Shown: positions 42,908 to 51,752 of the stretch, one piece after another
Numbering within the stretch: position 1 is the stretch's first letter
How the letters are laid out: every line of letters starts with the position of its first letter
Origin: Chitinophaga chungangae
Lineage (GTDB): Bacteria; Bacteroidota; Bacteroidia; Chitinophagales; Chitinophagaceae
Direction of reading: 5' to 3'
DNA: 64,000 nt
Assembly (NCBI RefSeq): GCF_017742215.1
Contig: NZ_JAGHKP010000004.1
Location: 434,001 to 498,000 of the forward strand
Translations under genes and position numbers: made by a program
Notes under the pieces: generated by a model
Seen by the model: the letters and a program-made list of their open reading frames with translations, nothing else
Told to the model about the DNA's origin: nothing
Databases searched by the model: none

Positions 42908-44005
42908 TTATTTTACAGTCACGGTGTCGCCCGGTTTTATTTTCTGAATGCCGTCCACCACTATCCGCTGGCCCGCCTGCAGGCCTTTGTTGATGATCAT
43001 CAGGCTGTCTACGATCGGTCCTTTTTCGATGGGCACGGACTGCACCACGTTGTGATTATCCACGGTATACGCTTTCACTTCGCCCAGCAGCTCTACAATG
43101 GCTTTGGACGGAATGGCGATCTGGTTATCCGTATGATAGCGTATCTGTACAATCGCCGTCATGCCCGATTTGAGCGTTTCTTCCTTGTTGGGGAAAGAAA
43201 GGCGCACGCGCAGCGTGCCTGTTTTGGGATCGACGATATTGTTGATGAGCAGCACCTTGCCTTCCTGCGGGTATACGCCGCCGTTGGGGAATGCAATAAA
43301 ATATTTGACGCCGCCCGGGTCTTTTTTCATATTGCCCACAAATTCCGCGTAGCGGCTTTGCGGGATGTCGATGTCCGCATAGATCGGGTCTTCGTTCACC
43401 AGCGTATTGATGGTAGTGGAGCCGGCGGTGACCAGGTCGCCGATGCGGAGCATCGCGATGCCGATCTTGCCATTCATCGGGGCGCGGAGCACGGCATGAC
43501 TGATATCGGTGCCGGTTCTTGCGCGCGAGGCTTTTGCCGCTGCGAGAATGGCTTCGGCTGTTTTAACGGCGGTGAGCGACTGGTCTACGGTCTGGCGGCT
43601 GATCGCGTCCTGTTTCAGCAGGTTGGCGTACCGTTCGTAGTCTTGTTTTTTTTGCGCCAGGTCTGCCTCGGCCTGCAGCACGGAAGCGTTGGCCTGGTCG
43701 TAGCTGGCCTGGCTGCGGCTTTTGTCCACTTCGTACAACACCTGTCCTTTTTTGACGGTACTGCCGTCTTTGGCGTGTATGGCCTCGAGGTAGCCGGTAA
43801 CGTCTGACCGTATGTCTACGATCATGTTGCCGATGAGGGTGGCCGGGAAACTTTCGGTAACGACGTGCGAAGCAGATTTTACTTCATATACGGTTACCGC
43901 CGGGCGAGGCATAGGGCCGCCGGCGGGTTGCTGTTTTCCTTTGCAGGCGGCTGCCAGCAAGGGTATCAGCATTAAATACGTAATGCGGGTGCGTTGCATA
44001 ACCAT
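42908..44005 (-). CDS. RND efflux periplasmic adaptor lipoprotein (membrane fusion protein)
   Basis: 365 residues; Met at 43999 (two codons in) is an equally good start. Lipobox LLAAAC. The order is lipoyl half, alpha-helical hairpin, lipoyl half: RSDVTGYLEAIHAKDGSTVK, then LQAEADLAQKKQDYERYANL, then LRAPMNGKIGIAMLRIGDLV. A beta-barrel and membrane-proximal domain follow (VRLSFPNKEETLKSGMTAIV). It connects the pump to the outer-membrane channel. Adjacent genes are 4 and 6 bases away, so this is one operon. Confidence 0.95.
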   Translation of the reverse strand: MVMQRTRITYLMLIPLLAAACKGKQQPAGGPMPRPAVTVYEVKSASHVVTESFPATLIGNMIVDIRSDVTGYLEAIHAKDGSTVKKGQVLYEVDKSRSQASYDQANASVLQAEADLAQKKQDYERYANLLKQDAISRQTVDQSLTAVKTAEAILAAAKASRARTGTDISHAVLRAPMNGKIGIAMLRIGDLVTAGSTTINTLVNEDPIYADIDIPQSRYAEFVGNMKKDPGGVKYFIAFPNGGVYPQEGKVLLINNIVDPKTGTLRVRLSFPNKEETLKSGMTAIVQIRYHTDNQIAIPSKAIVELLGEVKAYTVDNHNVVQSVPIEKGPIVDSLMIINKGLQAGQRIVVDGIQKIKPGDTVTVK

Positions 44006-44009
44006 TGGT

Positions 44010-45344
44010 TTATTCCGTTTTGATCTTGCCCATCGCCTGGTCCAGCTTCACTTTGCTTACCAGGGCATTGATCAGTGCGGTGATATATTCGTTCTGCGCC
44101 TGTTTGAGGTTATTGTCTGCGGAGATAACGTCGAGGCTGGTGGAAACGCCCTGTTCGTATTTCAGCACTACACGGTCGTACACGCCCTGCGTCAGCTCGA
44201 TATTTTTCTGCTGGGTGATATAAGACGCGTAATTGTTCCGGTATTGCGTCCATGCGTCGCGCACTTGCAGTTGGATCTGCTGGTTGAGATAATCCAGGTC
44301 GTTTTGCGACTGCTGCAGGGTGATGGCGTATTGTTTCGCCTGGTAAATGCGTTCCGTGCCCGCGAAAATGGGCCAGGAGAGCCGCAGCCCGAGGGCGGAT
44401 GCGCCGAAACCGGTTTTGTAAAGCTCCGAAAATTCCCCGCCGAACCAGTTGTAGCCATAGTTCACAAAAGCGTTCAGCGTGGGCAGGAACTCGAGTTTTT
44501 TGCTTTTGAGGTTGAGCCGGTTCAGCTCTACCTGCACGCGCTGCATGGCGTATTCGGGGCGGTCTGCCACGGAATAGTTCAGGCTGTCCGGCAAAGGCCC
44601 GCCGGTAAAGTTCTGCACGTTTTCCTCGATTTCGAGCTGCGCGCTGAGCGGCATGCCCATGCTGTATTTCAGCACGTCGTAGGCGTAGTTCCGGGTGCGC
44701 TCGAGGTTGGCGCGCTCGTTTTCCACGCTGTTGAAGCTGGCCTGGATGCGGTCTACGTCTATCCTTTCGGCGACGCCTTCGGTATAACGGGCTTTGGTGT
44801 CTTTGAGCGTTTTGCCGAACTGCGCCAGGTTGGCGTCTACGATGCGGATGCTTTCGATAGCGACGAGCACGTCGAAATAAGCGACGCTCACCTGTACGCG
44901 GGTGTCGATGGCGGTGCGCTGGAGGTCGCGCACGGAAAGCTCGTCATATACTTTGGCGGCGCGCAGGCCGAGGAAATAATCGCTGTTGAAAAGCGTTTGC
45001 GTGGCTTCGCCGGTGAGGGACGAAGAGAACTTGGTGCCGAACTGCACGGGTATCTTTTGCGTGGGATCGTTCACAAAATCCGGTATCAGCGAGGTTTGCA
45101 GCTTGAGGTTATCGGTAAAGTTGCCGGTAACGCTTACATGGGGCAGCAGGCGGCCTCTCATTTCGCGGATCCGCTCCCGGCTGGACTGCCGGCTGAGGCG
45201 TGCGTTCACCACGTCGTTCTGGTGGGCGGAGGCATATTGGATGCATTCATCGAGGGTGAAAACATACGGCCCGGTACTGTCCTGTTGGGCGAACAGGGCC
45301 TTTACGGCCAGCAGGAGCACGACAGTCAGCAAGGTTTTGCGCAT
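44010..45344 (-). CDS. TolC-family outer-membrane efflux channel
   Basis: 444 residues from the ATG at 45344 (MRKTLLTVVLLLAVKALFAQ signal peptide); a longer in-frame start at 45407 is unlikely. Two outer-membrane efflux repeats: FTLDECIQYASAHQNDVVNA with long helices in the first half, and ALGLRLSWPIFAGTERIYQA, KYEQGVSTSLDVISADNNLK, QNEYITALINALVSKVKLDQ in the second. First gene of the efflux operon. No TetR- or MarR-type regulator is adjacent; the divergent neighbour is a TonB. Confidence 0.94.
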   Translation of the reverse strand: MRKTLLTVVLLLAVKALFAQQDSTGPYVFTLDECIQYASAHQNDVVNARLSRQSSRERIREMRGRLLPHVSVTGNFTDNLKLQTSLIPDFVNDPTQKIPVQFGTKFSSSLTGEATQTLFNSDYFLGLRAAKVYDELSVRDLQRTAIDTRVQVSVAYFDVLVAIESIRIVDANLAQFGKTLKDTKARYTEGVAERIDVDRIQASFNSVENERANLERTRNYAYDVLKYSMGMPLSAQLEIEENVQNFTGGPLPDSLNYSVADRPEYAMQRVQVELNRLNLKSKKLEFLPTLNAFVNYGYNWFGGEFSELYKTGFGASALGLRLSWPIFAGTERIYQAKQYAITLQQSQNDLDYLNQQIQLQVRDAWTQYRNNYASYITQQKNIELTQGVYDRVVLKYEQGVSTSLDVISADNNLKQAQNEYITALINALVSKVKLDQAMGKIKTE

Positions 45345-45503
45345 GGTTATGGAGGGTAGCCAGCATCTCATACGGATAGAAAATTCAGATTTAAAAGCCG
45401 GTAACACTAGTAAAGAACAACCCTAAGTTAAAAAGGTTCAACGAGTTATTCTGCTGTTTATGGAAAATATTTTCCGGGGCATCTTCCTTTTAAACTGACT
45501 GCT

Positions 45504-46343
45504 ATGGAAACAACCAAATTCTTCAAACCAGATTTTCTCGACATTCTTTTTAACGACCGGAACAAAGATTACGGCGCTTACGACCTTCGCCGCCGGTACG
45601 ATAAACGTGTACGCAATGCCGTTATAGGCATGGGCTGCATCGTGTTGCTGATCATTGGCGGGTATAGTTTGAGCACGCGGCTGAAAGCGGGTGAAGTAAC
45701 CGATAGGCCCCGTATTGAAGTAAAACCGATCGCGCCGATCGACGTGGAGCTGGAAAAACCACCGGTAACCCCGCCTCCTCCCGCGCGTGTAGAGCCGCCC
45801 GCCGCCAGTTTGCCGATGGTTAAACATCCTACGTTCGTGGTCACGGAAGACGACAATGTGCGGCCGGAAGACGAAGTGCCGAAGAACGACCAGCTGCAGG
45901 ACGTTTCGATCGGGCTGAAAAATGCGGAGGGCGTGGCAGACGGTGTGGACAATGGCGCGCCTGTTGGCCCTACCGGCTCCGGGGTGGTGGAAGCGCCAAA
46001 GGCGGAGCCCAAGAACGAGGGGCCGCAGGTTTTCGTGGAGATCATGCCTGAATTTCCCGGTGGTGAAAAGGCTTTGGCCGCTTTCCTGAACAGGAACATC
46101 CGTTACCCGGCCGCAGCTTCTGAAATCGGCGTGGAAGGCACGGTGTTCGTGAAGTTCGTGGTGGGGGCAGACGGGGAGATCAGCAATGTAGAGCTGGTGG
46201 GGGCGAAAAAAGGAGCCGGGCTGGATGAAGAAGCGTTAAGGGTGGTCAGGAAAATGCCGGACTGGAAGCCCGGGAGGCAGAACGGGAGGAATGTGGCGGT
46301 GTATTTTAATTTGCCGATAAGGTTTGTGTTGGAGGGGGAGTAG
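45504..46343 (+). CDS. tonB: TonB-family energy transducer
   Basis: 279 residues. A short cytoplasmic N-terminus (FLDILFNDRNKDYGAYDLRR, as in Bacteroidota TonB) is followed by one membrane span (39-56). A proline-rich periplasmic stretch (VELEKPPVTPPPPARVEPPA) leads to a C-terminal TonB domain (about 190-279: FPGGEKALAAFLNRNIRYPA, GTVFVKFVVGADGEISNVEL, KMPDWKPGRQNGRNVAVYFN). It transmits proton-motive force to TonB-dependent receptors such as the SusC proteins here. No exbB/exbD adjacent. A weak hairpin with T-rich tail follows. Confidence 0.94.
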   Translation: METTKFFKPDFLDILFNDRNKDYGAYDLRRRYDKRVRNAVIGMGCIVLLIIGGYSLSTRLKAGEVTDRPRIEVKPIAPIDVELEKPPVTPPPPARVEPPAASLPMVKHPTFVVTEDDNVRPEDEVPKNDQLQDVSIGLKNAEGVADGVDNGAPVGPTGSGVVEAPKAEPKNEGPQVFVEIMPEFPGGEKALAAFLNRNIRYPAAASEIGVEGTVFVKFVVGADGEISNVELVGAKKGAGLDEEALRVVRKMPDWKPGRQNGRNVAVYFNLPIRFVLEGE

Positions 46344-46725
46344 GGTACAATTTTGTGAAGGAGAGTAAATAAAATATTGTTGCATTTTTCAGTTAAGTCA
46401 GATTAATGTGGATCTCTGTGTCGATAGTTCACATTAATTTTTATTTTTCTGATTTTTCTTTTTTTGATATACAATTGATTTTCAATTAATTTTTAAGAAA
46501 ATATTGTTTGAGTCTTCTCATGCTTCACCCTTTTTTGCCCATTTAGTGTCTTAATAAGACTGATGGGGAAATTTTTGTAAACAGTAGAACTATTATTTGC
46601 AGAGGCTATTTCGAGAATGTCTTTCTGCATCTGTCAATCTCAGGCTTACAAATTTCAGCTTTGCTGCAGTTATCTTTTGGGTTTCTACGAGGCAAACAAA
46701 ATGATAAACTTGAAAATCATGTGTA
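46344..46725. other. AT-rich intergenic region
   Basis: 382 bases marking an abrupt change to AT-rich DNA. It holds a hairpin with T-rich tail (below) and, near the right end, TATTATTTG about 35 bases before the next ATG, close to but not matching the -7 consensus. No reading frame is convincing. Confidence 0.5.
46400..46470 (+). terminator. Possible terminator after tonB
   Basis: ATTAATGTG (46402-46410) pairs with CACATTAAT (46430-46438) around a 19-base loop. Long T-rich stretches follow up to about 46470. The large loop lowers confidence. Confidence 0.4.
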
Positions 46726-48024
46726 ATGTCAAAAAAAGTCAATAGTTCATTTTTTTTGTGCTTAATAATAGCTTTTGGAGGTGTAGGGCCCGTTTTGGGC
46801 CAGAGTGATGGCAACAGTCAGATTTCTGACAGTCAAAATAAAAATTCCAGTGTTACTAGTGTGCGCACTTCATCTGCGGTCGGCGGCAGTACTGGAGAGA
46901 ACGCGAATATAAAAACGGTGTCTGCAGCGGACAGCATATGGAATCGTTTGTTGGAGATAGAACGTAATCTAGAGAACGATATCATTACGGTTGAGACCGA
47001 AAAGAACCTTGAAGTTGAAGCTCGTGAATATTTGAAGATTGGCCTGTTATTCTGGAAAAACTATCCCGATGATCAGCGAAAATACCAATGGGCCACTTCG
47101 CGTCTTTTAAATACTTTGAAATTTTGGCAAGATGCTGAAAAAGGAGCGGAGGCGTCATTAAAATCCGAATATTATTCTTCCCCGGTTGACCGGGATCTGT
47201 TAAACCGGTGGGGCAAAAATCAGCTAATCTTACAAGCGGAAATAAAGAAAACCCCTACTTTGTCCGCAAAACGAAAGATCGATTATTTTACCAAAGACCT
47301 CAGGCAGGAACTAACTGCTTCGAAGAATGATGAGTACCGTGGCAATACGGAAGATTTCCTGGAGAGGGTCGTATGGAAGTTGGATAATTGCCTTTCCGTT
47401 ATCGGAAGTGGAAACCCTAAAAACGCGTTACTCATTCTGGGTATGTTGTTTCTCGGAACAGACAATTACAATTTGTCGTTCCAGGACTTAAGATATCTTC
47501 TGAACCGGTATGAGAATCATCCGAATCCGCAAATGAGGGCCTGGGTTGAGCAAAAGTTGAGGCTGTTGGACCTTGATAACATACCATTGCGATTCTCCGG
47601 AACATCTATGGACGGTCAGGAAATTAACCTTGAGAGATTGAAGGGAAAAGTAGTGTTACTTGACTTCTGGAATATCTATTGTTCAGTTTGCATCGAACGG
47701 ATGCCTGCGGTAAAAGCCGCTTATGATAAGCTCAGAAAAAGTGGGTTTGAAGTAATTTCGATGTACGCGGGGCCGGATTCCGACACAGCGAAGATCAAGG
47801 AGATTGAGGAGCGTGTGGGGACTGACTGGCCGGTGGTAATTCTTGGAAACGCGAGCGAGGGAGGCCAGGGTATTCCTGTATGGAACGACATGCGCAACCG
47901 ATATGGCTTTCAATTTGTACCGCAATTGCTTCTGCTGGACAAGAACGGGAAACTTGCGAGGCTGAACGGTTCACTGATGGATCGGGATATTACGACGGAG
48001 ATTGAGCGGGTACTGAAAAAATGA
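46726..48024 (+). CDS. Exported TlpA-like thioredoxin-fold protein
   Basis: 432 residues with a signal peptide (SSFFLCLIIAFGGVGPVLGQ). A Ser/Asn-rich stretch leads into a helical middle region (about 65-285) without recognised domain. The C-terminal thioredoxin-like domain (about 290-432: GKVVLLDFWNIYCSVCIERM, P-AVKAAYDKLRKSGFEVIS, FQFVPQLLLLDKNGK) has active-site cysteines Cys319 and Cys322 (CSVC rather than CGPC). Such proteins reduce or shuffle disulfides in the periplasm or on the surface. First of three plus-strand genes that converge on the cysteine-rich exported proteins. Confidence 0.88.
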   Translation: MSKKVNSSFFLCLIIAFGGVGPVLGQSDGNSQISDSQNKNSSVTSVRTSSAVGGSTGENANIKTVSAADSIWNRLLEIERNLENDIITVETEKNLEVEAREYLKIGLLFWKNYPDDQRKYQWATSRLLNTLKFWQDAEKGAEASLKSEYYSSPVDRDLLNRWGKNQLILQAEIKKTPTLSAKRKIDYFTKDLRQELTASKNDEYRGNTEDFLERVVWKLDNCLSVIGSGNPKNALLILGMLFLGTDNYNLSFQDLRYLLNRYENHPNPQMRAWVEQKLRLLDLDNIPLRFSGTSMDGQEINLERLKGKVVLLDFWNIYCSVCIERMPAVKAAYDKLRKSGFEVISMYAGPDSDTAKIKEIEERVGTDWPVVILGNASEGGQGIPVWNDMRNRYGFQFVPQLLLLDKNGKLARLNGSLMDRDITTEIERVLKK

Positions 48025-48049
48025 AGATTAAATAATTATTAGAACGATA

Positions 48050-48805
48050 ATGGATTGGACGTTTTTTGTACGCCTCGTGGCAGCATGCCTGTTTTTGTCG
48101 GTATCGAATAATGCGACATCACAGGTTTTAAACCGGTACAGTATTAGTTTTCAACTGGAAGATATAAAGGATGGCACCTCGGTATACCTTCTGGATAAAA
48201 ACGGTCAACGTAAGACGGAAGGTAAATTTGTAAATAACAAATGCATCTTGCAGAGCACTGATTCGCTCCCTGGAACCCCTGTATTGATTAAACTTGAAAC
48301 GCTTCCGGATACAAAATACTTCGTCTTAGGAAAAGATGAGCATGTTCAGGTAACCGGCCGTTTGGCAGACTGGCCCTGGGTTTCTGTTTCAGGAGGGCCA
48401 CTGCAGAATGAATATAACGATTACCAGGCCACGATCCAGGCGCCATTTACGGCTGAATTGAAGCGTTATGAAGCTGTGATGATAAAGGTAACAGGTACTA
48501 AAAAAAGGCAGGAATGGGTAAGAAAGGCAAATCAGCTTAACGGGAAGGACTCTCTGGACGCGGTTTTTGCCAAACATGCCTATGAGATGGCCGACCTCCT
48601 TTATCGAAAAAATACCCTTGGCTGGATTTTGTTAAACCCTCAATCTTATTACACTCCCCTTTTAATCCTGAAATGGTGCCCAAAGGAGGCCTGGAAAAAC
48701 GCATATCAAATATTATCGCCGGAAGTCAAAGTAGGTTTTTACGGGGAAAGATTGAGAATGGGGGTTGAAAACAAACTGGATCCTTCTCTCCATTTTGCAT
48801 TATAA
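48050..48805 (+). CDS. Exported DUF4369-like protein lacking the thioredoxin domain
   Basis: 251 residues: signal-like N-terminus (FVRLVAACLFLSVSNNATSQ), then a beta-rich part (YSISFQLEDIKDGTSVYLLD, KNGQRKTEGKFVNNKCILQS, LIKLETLPDTKYFVLGKDEH). This resembles the DUF4369 region found before thioredoxin domains in Bacteroidota, and a helical part follows. It stops (PSLHFAL) where the next gene continues into its thioredoxin domain, and only 57 bases follow, so that domain is absent. It may be a shortened paralogue of 48863-50026. The stop shows no frameshift remnant. Confidence 0.65.
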   Translation: MDWTFFVRLVAACLFLSVSNNATSQVLNRYSISFQLEDIKDGTSVYLLDKNGQRKTEGKFVNNKCILQSTDSLPGTPVLIKLETLPDTKYFVLGKDEHVQVTGRLADWPWVSVSGGPLQNEYNDYQATIQAPFTAELKRYEAVMIKVTGTKKRQEWVRKANQLNGKDSLDAVFAKHAYEMADLLYRKNTLGWILLNPQSYYTPLLILKWCPKEAWKNAYQILSPEVKVGFYGERLRMGVENKLDPSLHFAL

Positions 48806-48862
48806 CAAAAAGGGATGTTTTCCCTGGAATTTTTCACTATAACTGGTATTTAAATCAAACTT

Positions 48863-50026
48863 ATGACGTTGAAACGTTTTTTACTGCTTATAGCAGCTTT
48901 TTTTATACATCACTCCACATTCTCACAGAACGGATTAAAAGTAAAGATATTCGGGGATTTCGAGAACCTGCCGGACGGTAGAAGGTTTTATCTGACAAAT
49001 GTTACCAGGGACAATACTGAAGACACGTTGCAAATAGTAAAGTCTTCCTCCGGGAAAATCGAGTTCAATATTAACAGCTTAACATTCGGAGAATATGTCT
49101 TTGTTCGCGCTGAGATTGATTCGGCAGATACGAAGCGAACCTGGATATTATTGATCATAGACACCTCCGAAATCAAGCTTTCAGGTGACTTTGGAAAGTG
49201 GCCGGAGGCGATCAGAAACACCTCGGTAGCGACTGCCGTTTACCAGGGTTTTTTCGATCAGTATGAGGCTTATACTAACGCATTGCCTAAATCGATCGTG
49301 GACAATTCCTTTGATACGGCAGTGGATAGAAGAAACAAAGACAGCCAGAAAATATTTACGAAAAATTACATAAATGAACATATTAATTCTTCTGCTGCGG
49401 CATTTTTGATATACGGTAGAAAAAATTTAAACGCCGAAGAAAAAGCTGAAATGTATAAAAAATTACAACCTAATGTTCGGGATAGCAAAGGAGGACTTAT
49501 GCTCAAACAGCAGATTGCGTATCAAAAAATAAGAGAAACTTACAAAGCAGGTGTAAAAATACCTGATTATGTTGTGGAATTGCCCGATGGAAAAAAACGC
49601 GCAGTTTGGGATATGGTCGGTGAAGCAAAATATACCCTGATTGATTTTTGGGCATATTGGTGCGGACCCTGCAGGAAGGAAATGCCAGGACTTAAAGAGG
49701 TATACTCCGATTTTACCAATAAAGGATTCAATATTATCGGTATTTCTATCGATCCAAACCGTTCGCAATGGAAAAAAGCTTTATCAGAAATCGATACCCC
49801 ATGGGATCATGCTATCGATACCGAGAATACCTCTAAGGAACTGTTTTCGCTGGAATTCATACCGGGTTATGTTTTGCTTAACCAAAAAGCTGAGATCGTC
49901 GCAATGGATATTATTGGTCAAAAGATAGTGGACAGTTCCCTTCTTGGAGAAGTTTACGATGATATTAAACTAACAGGTGAGGGTTTACACAAAGTACTCG
50001 GCAAATTATTGAATGACAAAAAATAG
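48863..50026 (+). CDS. TlpA-family disulfide oxidoreductase with DUF4369-like N-terminal domain
   Basis: 387 residues: signal peptide (RFLLLIAAFFIHHSTFSQ), DUF4369-like domain (about 22-120: LKVKIFGDFENLPDGRRFYL), a helical linker, and a thioredoxin/AhpC-TSA domain (about 238-387: YTLIDFWAYWCGPCRKEMPG, KGFNIIGISIDPNRSQWKKA, LEFIPGYVLLNQKAEIVAMD). Active-site cysteines Cys267 and Cys270. Probably a periplasmic thiol reductase. It ends at a very long perfect hairpin, on the other side of which lie the cysteine-rich proteins that could be its substrates (inference). Confidence 0.92.
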   Translation: MTLKRFLLLIAAFFIHHSTFSQNGLKVKIFGDFENLPDGRRFYLTNVTRDNTEDTLQIVKSSSGKIEFNINSLTFGEYVFVRAEIDSADTKRTWILLIIDTSEIKLSGDFGKWPEAIRNTSVATAVYQGFFDQYEAYTNALPKSIVDNSFDTAVDRRNKDSQKIFTKNYINEHINSSAAAFLIYGRKNLNAEEKAEMYKKLQPNVRDSKGGLMLKQQIAYQKIRETYKAGVKIPDYVVELPDGKKRAVWDMVGEAKYTLIDFWAYWCGPCRKEMPGLKEVYSDFTNKGFNIIGISIDPNRSQWKKALSEIDTPWDHAIDTENTSKELFSLEFIPGYVLLNQKAEIVAMDIIGQKIVDSSLLGEVYDDIKLTGEGLHKVLGKLLNDKK

Positions 50027-50036
50027 TTTGATTTTT

Positions 50037-50091
50037 ACCAATATCAATGAAAAAGGTCGGGCATTGCCCGACCTTTTTCATTGATATTGGT
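50037..50091. terminator. Very long perfect hairpin, bidirectional terminator
   Basis: Arms 50037-50062 and 50066-50091 are exact reverse complements over 26 bases around a 3-base loop, including AAAAAGGTCGGGC and its complement. It lies between the convergent TlpA gene and the last cysteine-rich gene and can stop both. The arms are far longer than in the other terminators of the window. Confidence 0.8.
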
Positions 50092-50215
50092 GGTTCACGA
50101 CGTAAAAGTTCATAAAATCTAATTTAGAGTTGTCAGGAGAGGGGAAGCTTCATTATAAAATGCGTTTTGATCACCGTTCTTGTGAAAGAAATGCATCTAG
50201 CTAAAAGATTTGATC

Positions 50216-50620
50216 TCAGAAATCGGGTTTGCAGATAACCTCCGTAACCACGTATCGTTTTGGACCGCCATCACCAAGTTCCAGTAAAGTAGATAGGGTG
50301 TAGTTTGGATCTTGCGGATCGCCTTCCCGCACCATAACACAGCAGAATTTTCGATCTGAAGGAGGGCACAACATAGTGCCAGGACTGGAACTAGCGATCG
50401 ATGCATTAGTCAAATATATTTTACCTTGGCTAATGATTGCGGTTTCCGCAACTGAGCAGTAGGTAAAATCCTCAGTTAAAATAGATGAACTGACGCCGTT
50501 TGTTACTATAATTGCGGTGAAACAACGGTCTGTTGACTCTTTGCTGGCTTCGAATGCATAGGTAACGCTAACAGCCAGAAGGGCAACGATCAGAGCAAAG
50601 CTCAGTTTTAAAGATTTCAT
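50216..50620 (-). CDS. Cysteine-rich exported protein, copy 1
   Basis: 134 residues: signal peptide (MKSLKLSFALIVALLAVSVTYA) and a mature part of about 110 with six cysteines in the pattern RCF ... YC ... LCPPSD ... FCC ... ICK. Shared family core: VTNG, QGKIYL, DPQDPN, LGDGGPKRYVV. Closest relative in the window is copy 3. I do not recognise the family; in size and setting it resembles small secreted proteins found beside MauE/DoxX membrane proteins in Bacteroidota. The 14 bases AATGTTAACTAATA just upstream (50634-50647) are identical to those before copy 3. It ends at the 26-base-pair hairpin side of the cluster. Confidence 0.7.
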   Translation of the reverse strand: MKSLKLSFALIVALLAVSVTYAFEASKESTDRCFTAIIVTNGVSSSILTEDFTYCSVAETAIISQGKIYLTNASIASSSPGTMLCPPSDRKFCCVMVREGDPQDPNYTLSTLLELGDGGPKRYVVTEVICKPDF

Positions 50621-50795
50621 TTTATCTCGTTTTAATGTTAACTAATAGAGTTTTTACCCGTTCCCAGCAACGGTTGTTCCTTTGCCGCATTAGAGTAAAA
50701 CCAGAAAACGGCAAAAACAAGATGCTGGCCGGATGTACAGATGTATAAACGGCCAATAACTATGGGAAGAAGAGTGTTTTAAGTGTTCAGCTATC

Positions 50796-51197
50796 CTACA
50801 CTGCCGGCCGGCAGAAAACATCGGTAACTGTGTACCGCTTAGAACCATCTCTCAAGTTCAATAAGGCAGACAACAGGAAATTCGGATCCTGGGGGGTAGC
50901 TTCGACAAGGTTGACACAGCAGAAGGACACGTTAGAAGGAACGTAATATACTTCGTTTTCGAGGGAATTCGGAAGAGAAGCGTTAATCAAATATATTTTG
51001 CCCTGATCATGAACCACGCTTTCTGCAGTCTGGCAATTTGCAACACCAATGCTCAGAGTAGTGGGAGCAATTCCGTTTGTAACGGTGACAATAGTAAAGC
51101 AACGGGTAGTGGTCATGCTGCCGGCTTTTGAAACATAGGTGAGGCCGGTGGTTAGTACAGCAATGATCAAGGCGAGGCTCAATTTTAAAGTTTTCAT
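50796..51197 (-). CDS. Cysteine-rich exported protein, copy 2
   Basis: 133 residues, signal peptide (MKTLKLSLALIIAVLTTGLT), same family core (RCF, VTNG, QGKIYLINAS, SFCC, PQDPNF, KRYTVTDVFC). It has five mature cysteines: the one at the LCPP position of copies 1 and 3 is replaced (YYVPS). An odd cysteine number leaves one unpaired unless it pairs with another chain. It is the most diverged of the three tandem copies, and its upstream leader differs too. Confidence 0.7.
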   Translation of the reverse strand: MKTLKLSLALIIAVLTTGLTYVSKAGSMTTTRCFTIVTVTNGIAPTTLSIGVANCQTAESVVHDQGKIYLINASLPNSLENEVYYVPSNVSFCCVNLVEATPQDPNFLLSALLNLRDGSKRYTVTDVFCRPAV

Positions 51198-51264
51198 TTA
51201 TTTAATTTGAAGGTAACTAAAAAATGAGGTGCTGCCCGGCTGAAAAAGGCTGGTACGGTATAGG

Positions 51265-51308
51265 AGGAAAAGTAGCAAGAGTTAACCCGCTGCGGGGTTA
51301 ACTCTTGC
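51265..51308 (-). terminator. Intrinsic terminator after copy 3
   Basis: Arms GCAAGAGTTAACCC (51275-51288) and GGGTTAACTCTTGC (51295-51308), 14 pairs, followed on the minus strand by TACTTTTCC. It separates copy 3 from copies 2 and 1, implying a shorter transcript for copy 3. Confidence 0.65.
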
Positions 51309-51347
51309 CATATTTGACTTACTTTTTCATTGTGTCAATAATTTGAC

Positions 51348-51752
51348 TTACGGCTGCGGTTTGCAGAAAACGTCGCTAACTACATAGCGTTTTGCGGAAC
51401 CATCGCCCAGGTCCAGTAAAGCGGACAGTTGGAAGTTCGGATCCTGAGGATCGCCTTCAACCAGGTCAACGCAGCAGAACCTCTGATCAGAAGGAGGACA
51501 CAGATTCTCGCCGTCGATAGAATTAGCTACAGAAGCGGCAGTCAGATATATTTTACCTTGGGTGATGATTGCAGTTTCTGCGGCTGCGCAAGTGTTGATG
51601 TCCACAGTCAAGGAGGAGGGAGAAACACCGTTAGTTACGGTGATAGCAGTGAAGCAACGGGTAGTAAGTCTGCTACCAGCTTTGGAAGCATAGGTAACGC
51701 CAACAGCCAGAACGGCAATGATCAGAGCGAAGCTCAATTTCAAAGTTTTCAT
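51348..51752 (-). CDS. Cysteine-rich exported protein, copy 3
   Basis: 134 residues, signal peptide (MKTLKLSFALIIAVLAVGVT) and six mature cysteines (RCF, TCA, LCPP, FCC, FCK). The family core is best preserved here: TVTNGVSPSSLTV, TQGKIYLTAASVA, EGDPQDPNFQLSALLDLGDG, KRYVVSDVFC. First cysteine-rich gene after the MauE-like gene (93 bases), followed by its own terminator, so it may be the main product. Function unknown: secreted peptide, adhesin fragment, inhibitor or effector are all open. Confidence 0.75.
   Translation of the reverse strand: MKTLKLSFALIIAVLAVGVTYASKAGSRLTTRCFTAITVTNGVSPSSLTVDINTCAAAETAIITQGKIYLTAASVANSIDGENLCPPSDQRFCCVDLVEGDPQDPNFQLSALLDLGDGSAKRYVVSDVFCKPQP

Noticed and set aside
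28078..50738. Octamer GGATGTAC in three hairpins (28078-28085, 29457-29464, 50731-50738)
   Set aside because: Considered as a shared pairing or regulatory element. Two are in terminator stems and one in a weak hairpin; eight bases three times in 64 kb is not convincing without a genome-wide count.
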